Assembly: GCF_027257155.1 (NCBI RefSeq)
Contig: NZ_JAPWDU010000008.1
Location: forward strand, 62,001 to 126,000
DNA length: 64,000 bases
Origin: Cerasicoccus sp. TK19100
GTDB lineage: Bacteria; Verrucomicrobiota; Verrucomicrobiia; Opitutales; Cerasicoccaceae
Reading direction: 5' to 3'
Below are positions 24,840-33,281 of the stretch, piece after piece. The notes beneath the pieces were generated by a model. That model was not told the DNA's origin. It saw only the letters and a program-made list of their open reading frames with translations, and searched no databases. The position numbers and the translations under genes are program-made. Position 1 is the first letter of the stretch, and every line of letters starts with the position of its first letter.

Positions 24840-26996
24840 TTATTCACTGTAGTTAATGATGATTGTGCCGTGAACCAACAACTCGGGCACCGTGACTGTG
24901 ATGGATTGATCCTTGAGCTCGAAGTTTACCGACTTTGGCAGTTCATACTCAGTGCTATCAGGGCTGGCAAAAAACACCGCCTGCGGCGAAATGCATTGCG
25001 GCAAGGGAACATTAACGGCGACGTCCCGGCGCGGCGAGATGGAGGCCGGCGAATCGTCCCACTCTGGCTGACCGCTAAAGTTGAGCAGCTGCACGCAAAT
25101 GGCATTGCGATCCGGCGCATGGAAGCTGCGGGTAATGCCGTCGGCTAACGCAACGCGCAAATCAAGATTGGAGACATTGCCTCCGTGCGTGTATTCGTAG
25201 AGCATGGCGTCGTGCGCATAGTAGCGCTTGAGCAGCTCGGCATGGTCTTCGGGAAGCACTTGGTGGTCGGGGTAGTAAAGTGAGTTCAGCGCGTGCATTT
25301 CGCCAGCCGCTTCATCCGGCTCCCCTGCAACCATGAGCGACCCGCCACCCGTCATCGTAGCGCCAAGAACGCGCGCCAACGTCCACTTCGGCCAAGAAGT
25401 ATGCGCCGGCTCCATATCCGCCGGATAGAGCTTCAGGATGACGCGCTGCCCACTCGCGCCATGGTGGAAGTAGCAGATGTCCACGAGATCGCTCAATCGT
25501 TTGGCCTGCCAGCGCCAGATCTCCAGAAACAGAAAGTCCGTCACCTCATACATGTTCTGCACGCCAAACTCATTCACGCTATTGAATGAGACCAATCCGT
25601 GTGGTTTCACTGAATGCGTCATCGTCGCAACGTCCGCGACAAAGCCCTGCAATACCTCCGCCAACGAGGCTCCGTCATGCGGGCTACCATTGGCGTAGAA
25701 ACGCGCATCAGCTGGATCGCCATAGGTATCGATTTCAAAGCCGTCAAAAGCGACTAGATCGCCCGGATTATCTTCCAGCGTTTGCCGCAGCTCCTCCATG
25801 ATGTAAGAGCGCCACTGGGAACCTTCCGAAACATTCATCAGCCAAAACCACTTGGGTTTTCCCCGGCTTTCTGCTTCCGCCTCGGTCATGATCTCGCCAT
25901 TAAATACCTTTGGCTGACCTTCTATGTCGGTCATCGGATCAGTAATTCTGTCGTAAACACTTTTAGAAGCAGCATAGGCAGATATGTAAGCCAACGCGAG
26001 GATACCGCGTTCCTGGCAAGCCTCGATCTTCGCCTTCACATCCAGCCCATTGATGGCCACGCCAAATGGTTCAAAGGCATAGCGAGCCTCGCTCGGAGCA
26101 TAGTCGCCGTGCGCGGGAAAGTAGTCATAAAACTCAACGGCATTAATGTAGATATCTGCCAGCATCGCGGCTTTCGCAGCGTAGTCTTGCTGCCCCTCAG
26201 GATACGTCGCAAAGAAGCCATAACGCAGGTCATCAGCCGGACTATCGGTGACCGATAAAATGATCTTTTCTGCAGCAACTACTTCACCCGAACGCTTCAG
26301 CTCAACGTTCACCACATAGCCACCGGTCCAGGCAACTACGGGAAGATTAACTTCATTGCGTCCGTTTCGAGCGCTACGACTATCGCTGAAGAGTGAGCGA
26401 CCGAGCGGTGTCGATATTTGAATCGCGAGCTCTAAGCCAGACTCTGCTGAATCTACATCGATGTATAAACGGTTGCTTACCGATGGCTCGACCCATACCC
26501 GCTCCAGTGCGAGCGACAAGGACACCTCGCTCGCTGTTTTCGCCAAAGATTGATTGCTATTCATCGGCTTTAATTCACTTAAAATCGCCGCAGAATTATC
26601 CCCTGCTCGCTCCTTAACGTGCGGGTCATGCGTCCAAATCATTTGCCCATTGGCTGTCTCGACAACATAGCGATACTGGAAGTTCGGTTCCGGACGATCA
26701 ATGAACGCATACCAAACACCAGAGGGATAACTTTGCATCGCAAAGCGCGGGTTATTAACGACCCCGTTATCATTGTTAGCCCAGTTATTAAATGACCCAG
26801 CGAGGTAAACATTCTCCACTTTCAGGTCAGTGTTTGGTTCGAAGCGAAAAAGCACGCCAGACTCGTCGTACAGCGGCGGTCCTGATTGCCTTAGGGCGTT
26901 TTCAAGATCCGGATTAGCTACCGACATCTCCTCGGCACTCGCAAACATGCAGGTAGCCAGCAGAAGCAGGGTGCTAAAGACGAGACGGGTTAACAT
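24840..26996 (-). CDS. GH66 dextranase-like enzyme with N-terminal CBM48-like domain
   Basis: From ATG 26994-26996 the protein has 718 residues and a signal peptide (LTRLVFSTLLLLATCMFASA). Residues about 45-140 form a glycogen-binding-like module (VENVYLAGSFNNWAN, GVWYAFID, FQYRYVVE). The catalytic part begins with LRYGFFATYPEG and INAVEFYDYFPAHGDYAP, matching the GH66 barrel (usual 'N.IQFYDW...H'), and GDLVAFDGFEIDTYGD holds the likely nucleophile aspartate (FDG...D). GH66 enzymes cut alpha-1,6-glucan (dextran) or make cycloisomaltooligosaccharides. In a starch locus, isomalto-type branches are another plausible target. It lies 53 bp after the six-hairpin enzyme gene in the same direction. 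Confidence 0.75.
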   Translation of the reverse strand: MLTRLVFSTLLLLATCMFASAEEMSVANPDLENALRQSGPPLYDESGVLFRFEPNTDLKVENVYLAGSFNNWANNDNGVVNNPRFAMQSYPSGVWYAFIDRPEPNFQYRYVVETANGQMIWTHDPHVKERAGDNSAAILSELKPMNSNQSLAKTASEVSLSLALERVWVEPSVSNRLYIDVDSAESGLELAIQISTPLGRSLFSDSRSARNGRNEVNLPVVAWTGGYVVNVELKRSGEVVAAEKIILSVTDSPADDLRYGFFATYPEGQQDYAAKAAMLADIYINAVEFYDYFPAHGDYAPSEARYAFEPFGVAINGLDVKAKIEACQERGILALAYISAYAASKSVYDRITDPMTDIEGQPKVFNGEIMTEAEAESRGKPKWFWLMNVSEGSQWRSYIMEELRQTLEDNPGDLVAFDGFEIDTYGDPADARFYANGSPHDGASLAEVLQGFVADVATMTHSVKPHGLVSFNSVNEFGVQNMYEVTDFLFLEIWRWQAKRLSDLVDICYFHHGASGQRVILKLYPADMEPAHTSWPKWTLARVLGATMTGGGSLMVAGEPDEAAGEMHALNSLYYPDHQVLPEDHAELLKRYYAHDAMLYEYTHGGNVSNLDLRVALADGITRSFHAPDRNAICVQLLNFSGQPEWDDSPASISPRRDVAVNVPLPQCISPQAVFFASPDSTEYELPKSVNFELKDQSITVTVPELLVHGTIIINYSE

Positions 26997-27049
26997 GAGA
27001 GGAAAACAAACAGTAAATGTGAGTAACATGTGCTTAGGTTAAAATCAAT

Positions 27050-29545
27050 TTATAAAGAGCCAATATAGCCAAGATGCATCTCAGCGATATTCACGAAATT
27101 GTAGCTATCGCCACCACCACCCGCCCGGGCAGTATAGGCAATATTACTGGCGAGATAACTCATATTGCGACAGTAGGCATCCTCACTGATACGAATCGCA
27201 TATCGTCGCTCCTCCTGAAGCGATGCGACGATTCGGTTTGAAAGTAAAAAGCGTGTCCAGTCGCTCGTTTGTGGCATGATGAAATAACCCGCTCCGCAGC
27301 ATTCATTCAGGTCCGAGAAAACCTCTACCCGTTTAACTGCGCAGGTGATGCCAGTGTTGATCGGCCCGGAACCGTTGGCGTAATTCACTTGAACCGCATA
27401 TTGCCCGGACTGGCGAACACTTACATCTCGGGCGATAAGCTCATGCCAATCCAGGCCCCAATCCTCAAGATGATCATCAACCAAGCACCCGCCAACGCAC
27501 GACATCTCATCGGAGCGAATAATCTGCGTTTGCCATGGCTCTTGGTATTGTCGGCCACGTGTCGGGTGTGAGGTCAAACCACGCTGCCGACAACGCGCAA
27601 CCAATTGATAAACGTAGCGTTGATTCGGATAATTCCCAGATCGCAAGTCGAGCCAGGTATTCGCATCCTTAATCGTCGCGTGAAGCGCGCCGTTTCGATA
27701 AATATCTATTAACACCGAATCCGGATCGGGATGCCGAAAGGACAAGTGCAACAACCCACCTTGCAAACTTACGCCCGCTTCCCCATTCCACTCAGGCGGT
27801 TGTGGCGCGTAGATAGCATCCTTGCATTGCACGTCAACGAGCGGCAAAGAACAACGAGTCTGTGTCGAAACATCTGCATCCAAATAGACTTCCCAATCAT
27901 TACGGGGCTGCAGCGCATCTTGACTCACCACTTGCCCGGAAATTTCGTCACCGTTCAGTAAGACACGTTTAACAATCGCCTTCTCCGACATGAATGAATC
28001 GGCCTCAGGCAAGTGCAATGTCACTGAATGAGACGCGTTTAAAAAGGAGACATTGACCAGGCGCAGACACTTTTCATCGGCAAATAAACTGGCTCTCATC
28101 CATCGTGTAATAAACGGTTCGATACGCATGCCAGAGTCCGTCATACGCAGCCCAAACAACATATTCTGCACTAATGATATGTAGCCCGCAACGGACCACA
28201 GCTGTCGGCGGGAATTAATCGTCGGCCCCTCCTGAGTGTCAGTCTTGACGAACGCCTGCCCGGATACGAAGTCGAAATTTTCCATATTGGAAAGGTTCAC
28301 AGCGGAGAGTTTCATCAGCGATTGCACACCCGCGTCAACTACCGGCGCGTGGCCAACCTTTACCGCTGCCTTGATCCAGTAAGCAGTCACGAAAGGCCAG
28401 ATGCCTTGGTTATGGTAGATTGGTGTTTGGCGCTCCTGTGGCCAAACTACCGGCGGCCCATGCGGTCCCGTTGGGTAGCAATTCAGGATGTCGCACGCCT
28501 GTTCTTCACTCGCGATATCGAACAGAATGACTAAACAGTTACCCAGTAAATCATAGCGCGGCAGCGAGAGGTCAACATCTCCAAACTCCGACAGCACATA
28601 AGTGCGAAAAAGACCCGCCTCCGCGTCATAGAAATGATGATGAATAGCCTCACGTAGGTCTTTCGCCCAAGCACCATAGCGCTCGCATTCGGCAGTGTGC
28701 CCCATCGAGTCAGCAAAGCTTGCCGCAAGCTCCAGCAGGAAAACATTCAGCGCGTTCACGGACAGCGCCTTGGACATCGCGATCGCCAAGGTATCGTTCT
28801 CCGTCCACTGCGGGTAGGTCTGCTCACGCCAATCAAGAAACGACTGCTCGCCCCGGTACAGACCGGCAGCCGCATCGAATACCAACACGCGATCCTGCTC
28901 AATGGTATCCTGCAAATACGGATAAACCTCCGAGACAAAATCTGCGCGCTGCGTGGAAGTAAGATGGCTCATCACTTCATAAGCGCCAAGCGCCCAAACC
29001 ACGCGATCCGTCGAAACCGGGTAACTTCCGCCAGAGCCAGTGTCTTGAACGATCTGCTTTCCTAAGCCATCGCGAACGCTTTCCTTCAGCGCTGAGATTT
29101 TGAACTTCAGCGAACGCAATGCACGATCTGTATCCAGCGGAGCGAGGCCCAAATGCAGCGCGTAAGCCAAGTCACGCGTCCAAACATAATTCCACTTTTC
29201 ACCCGTTTTATAGACACAGGTTTCAATCGGTTGACCGTGGGCATAATCGGCGTCTTCGATGCTGGATACAGCGTTCAATCGCGCCTCCTCGATAGCCATC
29301 GCATAGAGGCCATCGAAGAGTGTGTTGCCTGAACGGCAACGTGCTTGATCGCTTTGCTCAGCCACTTCCAAGCGCCCCCCGGGCGGCAAATCATCGCGCA
29401 GCTCGATGTCTGTCTCGAACTCATAGACACGTGCGCCGTCTGCGGCCTCGGAGACTATCGTGACCTGTTGGCCTCGGGCATTATTCGCCTTAGAAGTTGC
29501 ACGATGCTTTGCGCCACTGAGCGGGATGAACGAAGGGGATTCCAC
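27050..29545 (-). CDS. Six-hairpin glycosidase, glycogen-debranching-like
   Basis: An 831-residue protein with no signal peptide. The section WNYVWTRDLAYALHLGLAPLD, cut here after 20 residues, is typical of the (alpha/alpha)6 barrel of amylo-alpha-1,6-glucosidase and GH15/GH63-type enzymes. Later RQTPIYHNQGIWPFVTAYW and NSRRQLWSVAGYISLVQN fit the same fold. After about residue 520 there are beta-rich accessory domains and a C-terminal region with several cysteines. It probably removes glucose or branches from imported oligosaccharides in the cytoplasm. The family assignment at clan level is firmer than the exact activity. It is divergent from the LacI regulator gene and starts a unit with the GH66-like gene. 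Confidence 0.65.
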   Translation of the reverse strand: MESPSFIPLSGAKHRATSKANNARGQQVTIVSEAADGARVYEFETDIELRDDLPPGGRLEVAEQSDQARCRSGNTLFDGLYAMAIEEARLNAVSSIEDADYAHGQPIETCVYKTGEKWNYVWTRDLAYALHLGLAPLDTDRALRSLKFKISALKESVRDGLGKQIVQDTGSGGSYPVSTDRVVWALGAYEVMSHLTSTQRADFVSEVYPYLQDTIEQDRVLVFDAAAGLYRGEQSFLDWREQTYPQWTENDTLAIAMSKALSVNALNVFLLELAASFADSMGHTAECERYGAWAKDLREAIHHHFYDAEAGLFRTYVLSEFGDVDLSLPRYDLLGNCLVILFDIASEEQACDILNCYPTGPHGPPVVWPQERQTPIYHNQGIWPFVTAYWIKAAVKVGHAPVVDAGVQSLMKLSAVNLSNMENFDFVSGQAFVKTDTQEGPTINSRRQLWSVAGYISLVQNMLFGLRMTDSGMRIEPFITRWMRASLFADEKCLRLVNVSFLNASHSVTLHLPEADSFMSEKAIVKRVLLNGDEISGQVVSQDALQPRNDWEVYLDADVSTQTRCSLPLVDVQCKDAIYAPQPPEWNGEAGVSLQGGLLHLSFRHPDPDSVLIDIYRNGALHATIKDANTWLDLRSGNYPNQRYVYQLVARCRQRGLTSHPTRGRQYQEPWQTQIIRSDEMSCVGGCLVDDHLEDWGLDWHELIARDVSVRQSGQYAVQVNYANGSGPINTGITCAVKRVEVFSDLNECCGAGYFIMPQTSDWTRFLLSNRIVASLQEERRYAIRISEDAYCRNMSYLASNIAYTARAGGGGDSYNFVNIAEMHLGYIGSL

Positions 29546-29611
29546 AGAATTATCGGGGTGTGTTAAGCGTTGTTAATGACTGATTTTCAGTTCTGCCAAA
29601 ACACGCTAAAT

Positions 29612-29622
29612 GAACTGTTAAA
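29612..29622. promoter_or_regulatory. Half-conserved reverse copy of the regulon motif
   Basis: GAACTGTTAAA is the reverse complement of TTTAACAGTTC, sharing the AACAGTT core with the TTAAACAGTTAAC motif. It lies 26 bp from the exact copy at 29638, in the divergent promoter region between the debranching-like gene and the LacI gene. Confidence 0.45.
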
Positions 29623-29637
29623 TCAAAACGTGAGCCC

Positions 29638-29650
29638 TTAAACAGTTAAC
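29638..29650. promoter_or_regulatory. Candidate regulon operator TTAAACAGTTAAC (copy 2)
   Basis: Exact copy of the motif, directly upstream of the TTGACA -35 element (29657-29662) of the LacI-type regulator. This position fits autoregulation of that regulator and control of the divergent debranching gene. Confidence 0.65.
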
Positions 29651-29656
29651 TTGCGG

Positions 29657-29686
29657 TTGACATTTTGGACTGCCTCCAATCAAAAT
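29657..29686 (+). promoter_or_regulatory. Sigma-70-like promoter of LacI gene
   Basis: TTGACA at 29657-29662 is followed after 18 bp by CAAAAT (29681-29686, 4 of 6 matches to TATAAT). The expected transcription start would fall next to the ATG at 29694, so the transcript may be leaderless. Confidence 0.5.
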
Positions 29687-29693
29687 ATATGGC

Positions 29694-30716
29694 ATGACCC
29701 CAACGATTCGTAGTGTAGCAAAGCTCGCTGGCGTGTCGCCCGCCACCGTCTCCCTCGCCTTGAGAAATGACCCCCGGATCAGCTCCCAGGTGCGTGAGCG
29801 GGTGCAAGGCATTGCCGCCAAAGAAGGCTACCGCCCCAACCCCATTGTCTCTCGGCTAATCGCTCAAGTTCGGGCGAGCAAGACCACTAATTTCAAAAGC
29901 ACGCTGGCGCTGGTTAATACCGCCGAACACTTGAAAGATGTCGAGGAGCGCACGGTTCGTTGCTGGATCGATGCCAGCGTTGAGCGCGCAACTGAGCAAG
30001 GCTACAGCGTGGATCGTTTTGTATTGGCCAAGGAGCCACTGCGCCCGGAGCGATTAATGAAAGTGCTCGATTCGCGCGGCATTGAGGGGCTCATCATCAC
30101 CGGGCCTTTTCAGGACAACACCATTGATGCCAAATACGATTTGCTCTGGCAACGGTATGCGGCGGTTGTCCTTGGCGAGCGGCCGTTTCAGCCCTCGCTC
30201 TCGTGCGTGATCAACGATCAATTTAACACCGTTCGCCAAGCAATGATTCAAGTTCGGCTGCTGGGCTACCGCAAGCCAGCCTTGTGTGTTCACCCGTATG
30301 TCGACCGCATTCTTGAGCAGCGGCTGAGTGGCGGTTTTCTCGTCGAGCAGCGCCAATTGCCCAAGCGGGACTGGATCGCGCCATACGACTATGATGAGGC
30401 GGGCCAAGAGCCGTTTCTAAAATGGTTCCAGAAGCATCAACCGGATGTCATCATCACCCTGCATCCTGAAATAAAAGGCTGGTTACAATCCATCAATGTC
30501 AGCGCGCCGGATCACATCGGGCTGGTGCATCTGGACCACGAGCCATCCCTCAAAGACTGGGCCGGCATGAATCAGAACCACGAACATGTCGGCAAGGCCG
30601 CGGTCGACATGCTCATTGGCAAGTTGAATCGGAATGAGCTGCACCTTCCGCCATTTCCCAAGTGCGTGACCATTATGAGTGAATGGACGCCGGGGCCCAG
30701 CGTTCGCGAACAATAA
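29694..30716 (+). CDS. LacI family transcriptional regulator
   Basis: A 340-residue regulator. Residues 3-50 form the LacI helix-turn-helix and hinge (IRSVAKLAGVSPATVSLALR, then RVQGIAAKEGYRPNP). The rest is a periplasmic-binding-protein-like effector domain, though somewhat diverged. The ATG at 29694 places the helix-turn-helix exactly where the family has it, and no ribosome-binding site is visible. It sits divergent from the debranching/GH66 unit and upstream of the prepilin and ABC-transporter region, all of which carry the motif TTAAACAGTTAAC. It is therefore the best candidate regulator of that set, probably responding to an alpha-gluco-oligosaccharide. Confidence 0.9.
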   Translation: MTPTIRSVAKLAGVSPATVSLALRNDPRISSQVRERVQGIAAKEGYRPNPIVSRLIAQVRASKTTNFKSTLALVNTAEHLKDVEERTVRCWIDASVERATEQGYSVDRFVLAKEPLRPERLMKVLDSRGIEGLIITGPFQDNTIDAKYDLLWQRYAAVVLGERPFQPSLSCVINDQFNTVRQAMIQVRLLGYRKPALCVHPYVDRILEQRLSGGFLVEQRQLPKRDWIAPYDYDEAGQEPFLKWFQKHQPDVIITLHPEIKGWLQSINVSAPDHIGLVHLDHEPSLKDWAGMNQNHEHVGKAAVDMLIGKLNRNELHLPPFPKCVTIMSEWTPGPSVREQ

Positions 30717-30733
30717 CCGCGCGCGAACACCGA

Positions 30734-31447
30734 TCAATACTGGCGATTCGGCGGTACCAGATCGCCCAAGTCGCCGTTGCCATAGATTTCCTCGTTGGGA
30801 AGTAACTCAACGTGTGCATCGACAAAGCCAATGTGCGCTTGTCCATTGTAGCGCGTCGTTGGCCGGTCAATAAACCATACGCAAAATGAATCATTGGGCG
30901 CATCTTCTTCATAAACCATCGCCTTCGATTCCGGGCTTGTAATGTAATTCATTTTAACCGTTCCGAGCGCCTTTTCAAAACCGCTGGGTGAAGAAGCTCC
31001 GGGCGCGATCTCACCTTTATTGATTAGAAAATTGAAAGAGTAGCTAAAATTCCGGCCGGCCTCGCCAGTCTCCGTCAACCCGTCATCACTGGGTGCCTGG
31101 ATAATTTCCTCAGCCGCGGCTGCGCTCTCCAAATAGCGGGCCAAGGCCGTGTTCTCCAATTCGGCTACGCCGTTGCGCGTGACAAAAAAGTAATCAGAAG
31201 GATCATCCAACCCAACGTTGTCCGCCGCTACTTTCGGCAAATGCCCTTGGTTGTCATTGGCATATAGTTGGGCCGCCAAACATATCTGGCGAATCTGCGT
31301 GCCGGACTTCGTGATATTTGCCCGATCTATGGCCTTGCCCACTGCCACAAAAATTAGTGCCCCCAGTATCGCAATGACGGAGATTACCGTCAGAAGTTCA
31401 ACGAGGGTGAATCCAGCTCTAGGGTGTTGGGGGGTATCGAGATTCAT
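30734..31447 (-). CDS. Prepilin-like secreted protein with N-methylation signal
   Basis: A 237-residue protein starting with a type IV prepilin leader: PRAGFTLVELLTVISVIAIL, with cleavage expected after the glycine and the conserved glutamate at +5. The globular part includes QICLAAQLYANDNQGHLP and the ending GFVDAHVELLP, a variant of the H-X9-DG type C-terminal pattern seen in large pseudopilin-like families of Planctomycetes, Verrucomicrobia and Lentisphaerae. Its function is unknown in general. Its promoter region carries CTAAACAGTTAAC, so it seems co-regulated with the sugar transporter. It follows the LacI gene tail to tail, 17 bp apart. Confidence 0.85.
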   Translation of the reverse strand: MNLDTPQHPRAGFTLVELLTVISVIAILGALIFVAVGKAIDRANITKSGTQIRQICLAAQLYANDNQGHLPKVAADNVGLDDPSDYFFVTRNGVAELENTALARYLESAAAAEEIIQAPSDDGLTETGEAGRNFSYSFNFLINKGEIAPGASSPSGFEKALGTVKMNYITSPESKAMVYEEDAPNDSFCVWFIDRPTTRYNGQAHIGFVDAHVELLPNEEIYGNGDLGDLVPPNRQY

Positions 31448-31497
31448 CTTGAAAACAATGTTTTGTGATTATCACTTAAAAGTCGAGTAAAGCAAAG

Positions 31498-31510
31498 CTA
31501 AACAGTTAAC
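31498..31510. promoter_or_regulatory. Candidate regulon operator (copy 3)
   Basis: CTAAACAGTTAAC matches 12 of 13 positions of the motif. It lies 51 bp upstream of the prepilin-like gene and just past the end of the MalG gene. Confidence 0.55.
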
Positions 31511-31524
31511 CGCAGAAAGCGCCT

Positions 31525-32367
31525 TCAACCCTTGCCGCCAGTTGTCGCAATGCCTTCCACAAAGTAGCGCTGCGTGAAAAAGAATAGCACGATCACGGGC
31601 AGGACCACCAGTGTTGATGCAGCCATCAGGTAATGCCAATCCGTGCCGCCGCCCTTGCTTTGGTAAGCCTGCAACCCTAGCGCCAGGGTGAAGTCAGCCT
31701 GGTCTGTTAAGTAGATCAGTGGCCCGAGAAAGTCATTCCACGTGGCCATAAATTGAAATAGCGCCACGACGATTAAAGCCGGCTTGGCCAGCGGCAGAAT
31801 CACCAACCAGAAGACTTGCAGTTCACTAGCGCCATCGATCTTCGCTGCCTCCTCCAAGTCTTTGGGTAATGTCAGAAAAAACTGCCGAAGCAGAAACACA
31901 TTGAACGCACCTGCGAGAAAGCTTGGAAACCAAAGTGGCTTGTAGGTGCCGATCCAACCAAACTCTCGGAACAATGTGTAGAGCGGCACCATGATAACTG
32001 GAAACGGAATCATCATCGTCGCCAAAACCAAGACGAATATTTTATCGCGCCCCCGCCATTCGATGCGCGAAAAGCCGTAGGCGGCCAATGAGCTGCTTAG
32101 CACTGTGCCAATGACTGTCATGACACAGAGAAAGGTTGTGTTCGCCGTGTAGCGCCAAAACATCTTCATTTCGTCAATGGCCTGTGGGTAGTTCTCCCAC
32201 TGCACCGTCGACGGTAACCAACGCGGCGGCATGCTCAGCGTTTCATTGAGCGGCTTCAGCGAGGTCGAAACCATCCATGCAAACGGCGCGATGAAGACGA
32301 AGGCACCGATCAACAGGATCACGTAGATGCAGATGCGCTGAACCAAACTGGCAGATTGAGAAGTCAT
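31525..32367 (-). CDS. malG: MalG-type ABC sugar transporter permease
   Basis: From ATG 32365-32367 this gives 280 residues. This start overlaps the MalF stop by four bases (ATGA), better than the longer frame to 32460. The protein has six hydrophobic spans and the EAA-type loop EEAAKIDGASELQVFWLVILP (given in part) that docks to MalK. It forms the inner-membrane channel with the MalF-type partner for di- or oligosaccharide import. There is no malK in the operon; the ATPase is likely the one at 11.5-12.6 kb. Confidence 0.9.
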   Translation of the reverse strand: MTSQSASLVQRICIYVILLIGAFVFIAPFAWMVSTSLKPLNETLSMPPRWLPSTVQWENYPQAIDEMKMFWRYTANTTFLCVMTVIGTVLSSSLAAYGFSRIEWRGRDKIFVLVLATMMIPFPVIMVPLYTLFREFGWIGTYKPLWFPSFLAGAFNVFLLRQFFLTLPKDLEEAAKIDGASELQVFWLVILPLAKPALIVVALFQFMATWNDFLGPLIYLTDQADFTLALGLQAYQSKGGGTDWHYLMAASTLVVLPVIVLFFFTQRYFVEGIATTGGKG

Positions 32368-33281
32368 TTGGCGGCGTAGTGTACATGGCGCTCGAAGACG
32401 TGCGTCGCGAGCAACGTGAGCGCCAGAATGATGATAAACAGGATCAGCGCGACGGCGCATGCATAGCCCATGCTCCAGGCCTGGAAGCCTTTGTTGAAGA
32501 CATAAGTGGCAGCAAACAGCAGCGAACGCCCGGGGCCTTCTCCACCATTGGTCATTACGTAGGGCACCGCGAAAACTTGAAATGAACCAATCAGCGACAT
32601 AATGCCGTTAAAGTAAATCACCGGCGATATGATCGGCAGCGTTACATGAAACGTCTTCTGCCAGAAGCCACAGCCATCAAGCTCCGCCGCTTCATAGAGT
32701 GAGCGCGGAACATCCTGTAGTCCTGCGAGGAATATCACGACTGCGTTGCCCACGCCCCACATGCTCGCCAATACGAGACCCAGCTTCGCGTAGGCGGGAT
32801 TCACGAGCCAATTGGGTGGTTGCAGCGAGCTTCCGAATACGTAGTTAATCGCATCGCACACTGGGGCGAGTGCTTGGTTTATCAGCCCGATCTCGCCATT
32901 GAGCATCCACTGCCAAAGCACGCCTAAACACACCATGGGCACCAGCGACGGCAGGAAATAAATGGTCCGGAAAATCTTTTTCCCCGGCAGGTCAAAATTC
33001 AGCAACACGGCCAGCAGCAAAGCCGAAACGAGGTTAATCGGAATCGACAACGCGGCGAAATAGAAGGTGTTCCAAATCGACTTCCAGAAAAGCTCATCCA
33101 CCGCCAGTCGCTCATAGTTGTCGAAGCCGATGAAGACCGGCTCAGCCAGCACGGAGTAATCGGTTAGCGACAGATAGGCGGAGCTGACCAACGGATAAAG
33201 CGTCAGCAGGATGAACCCGGCGATCCAGGGACTGATAAAACACAGCCCGACGATCATGTTGCGTTTTTCAGTTTTCGTCAT
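32364..33281 (-). CDS. malF: MalF/UgpA-type ABC sugar transporter permease
   Basis: With ATG 33279-33281 the protein has 305 residues and overlaps the stop of the binding-protein gene by four bases (ATGA). Six spans are evident, beginning IVGLCFISPWIAGFILLTLY. The EAA loop is YEAAELDGCGFWQKTFHVTLP (seen in part). It is short, as in UgpA/LacF-type permeases, without the large periplasmic loop of E. coli MalF. It pairs with the MalG-type protein encoded next. The longer start at 33293 would add four residues. Confidence 0.9.
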   Translation of the reverse strand: MTKTEKRNMIVGLCFISPWIAGFILLTLYPLVSSAYLSLTDYSVLAEPVFIGFDNYERLAVDELFWKSIWNTFYFAALSIPINLVSALLLAVLLNFDLPGKKIFRTIYFLPSLVPMVCLGVLWQWMLNGEIGLINQALAPVCDAINYVFGSSLQPPNWLVNPAYAKLGLVLASMWGVGNAVVIFLAGLQDVPRSLYEAAELDGCGFWQKTFHVTLPIISPVIYFNGIMSLIGSFQVFAVPYVMTNGGEGPGRSLLFAATYVFNKGFQAWSMGYACAVALILFIIILALTLLATHVFERHVHYAAK

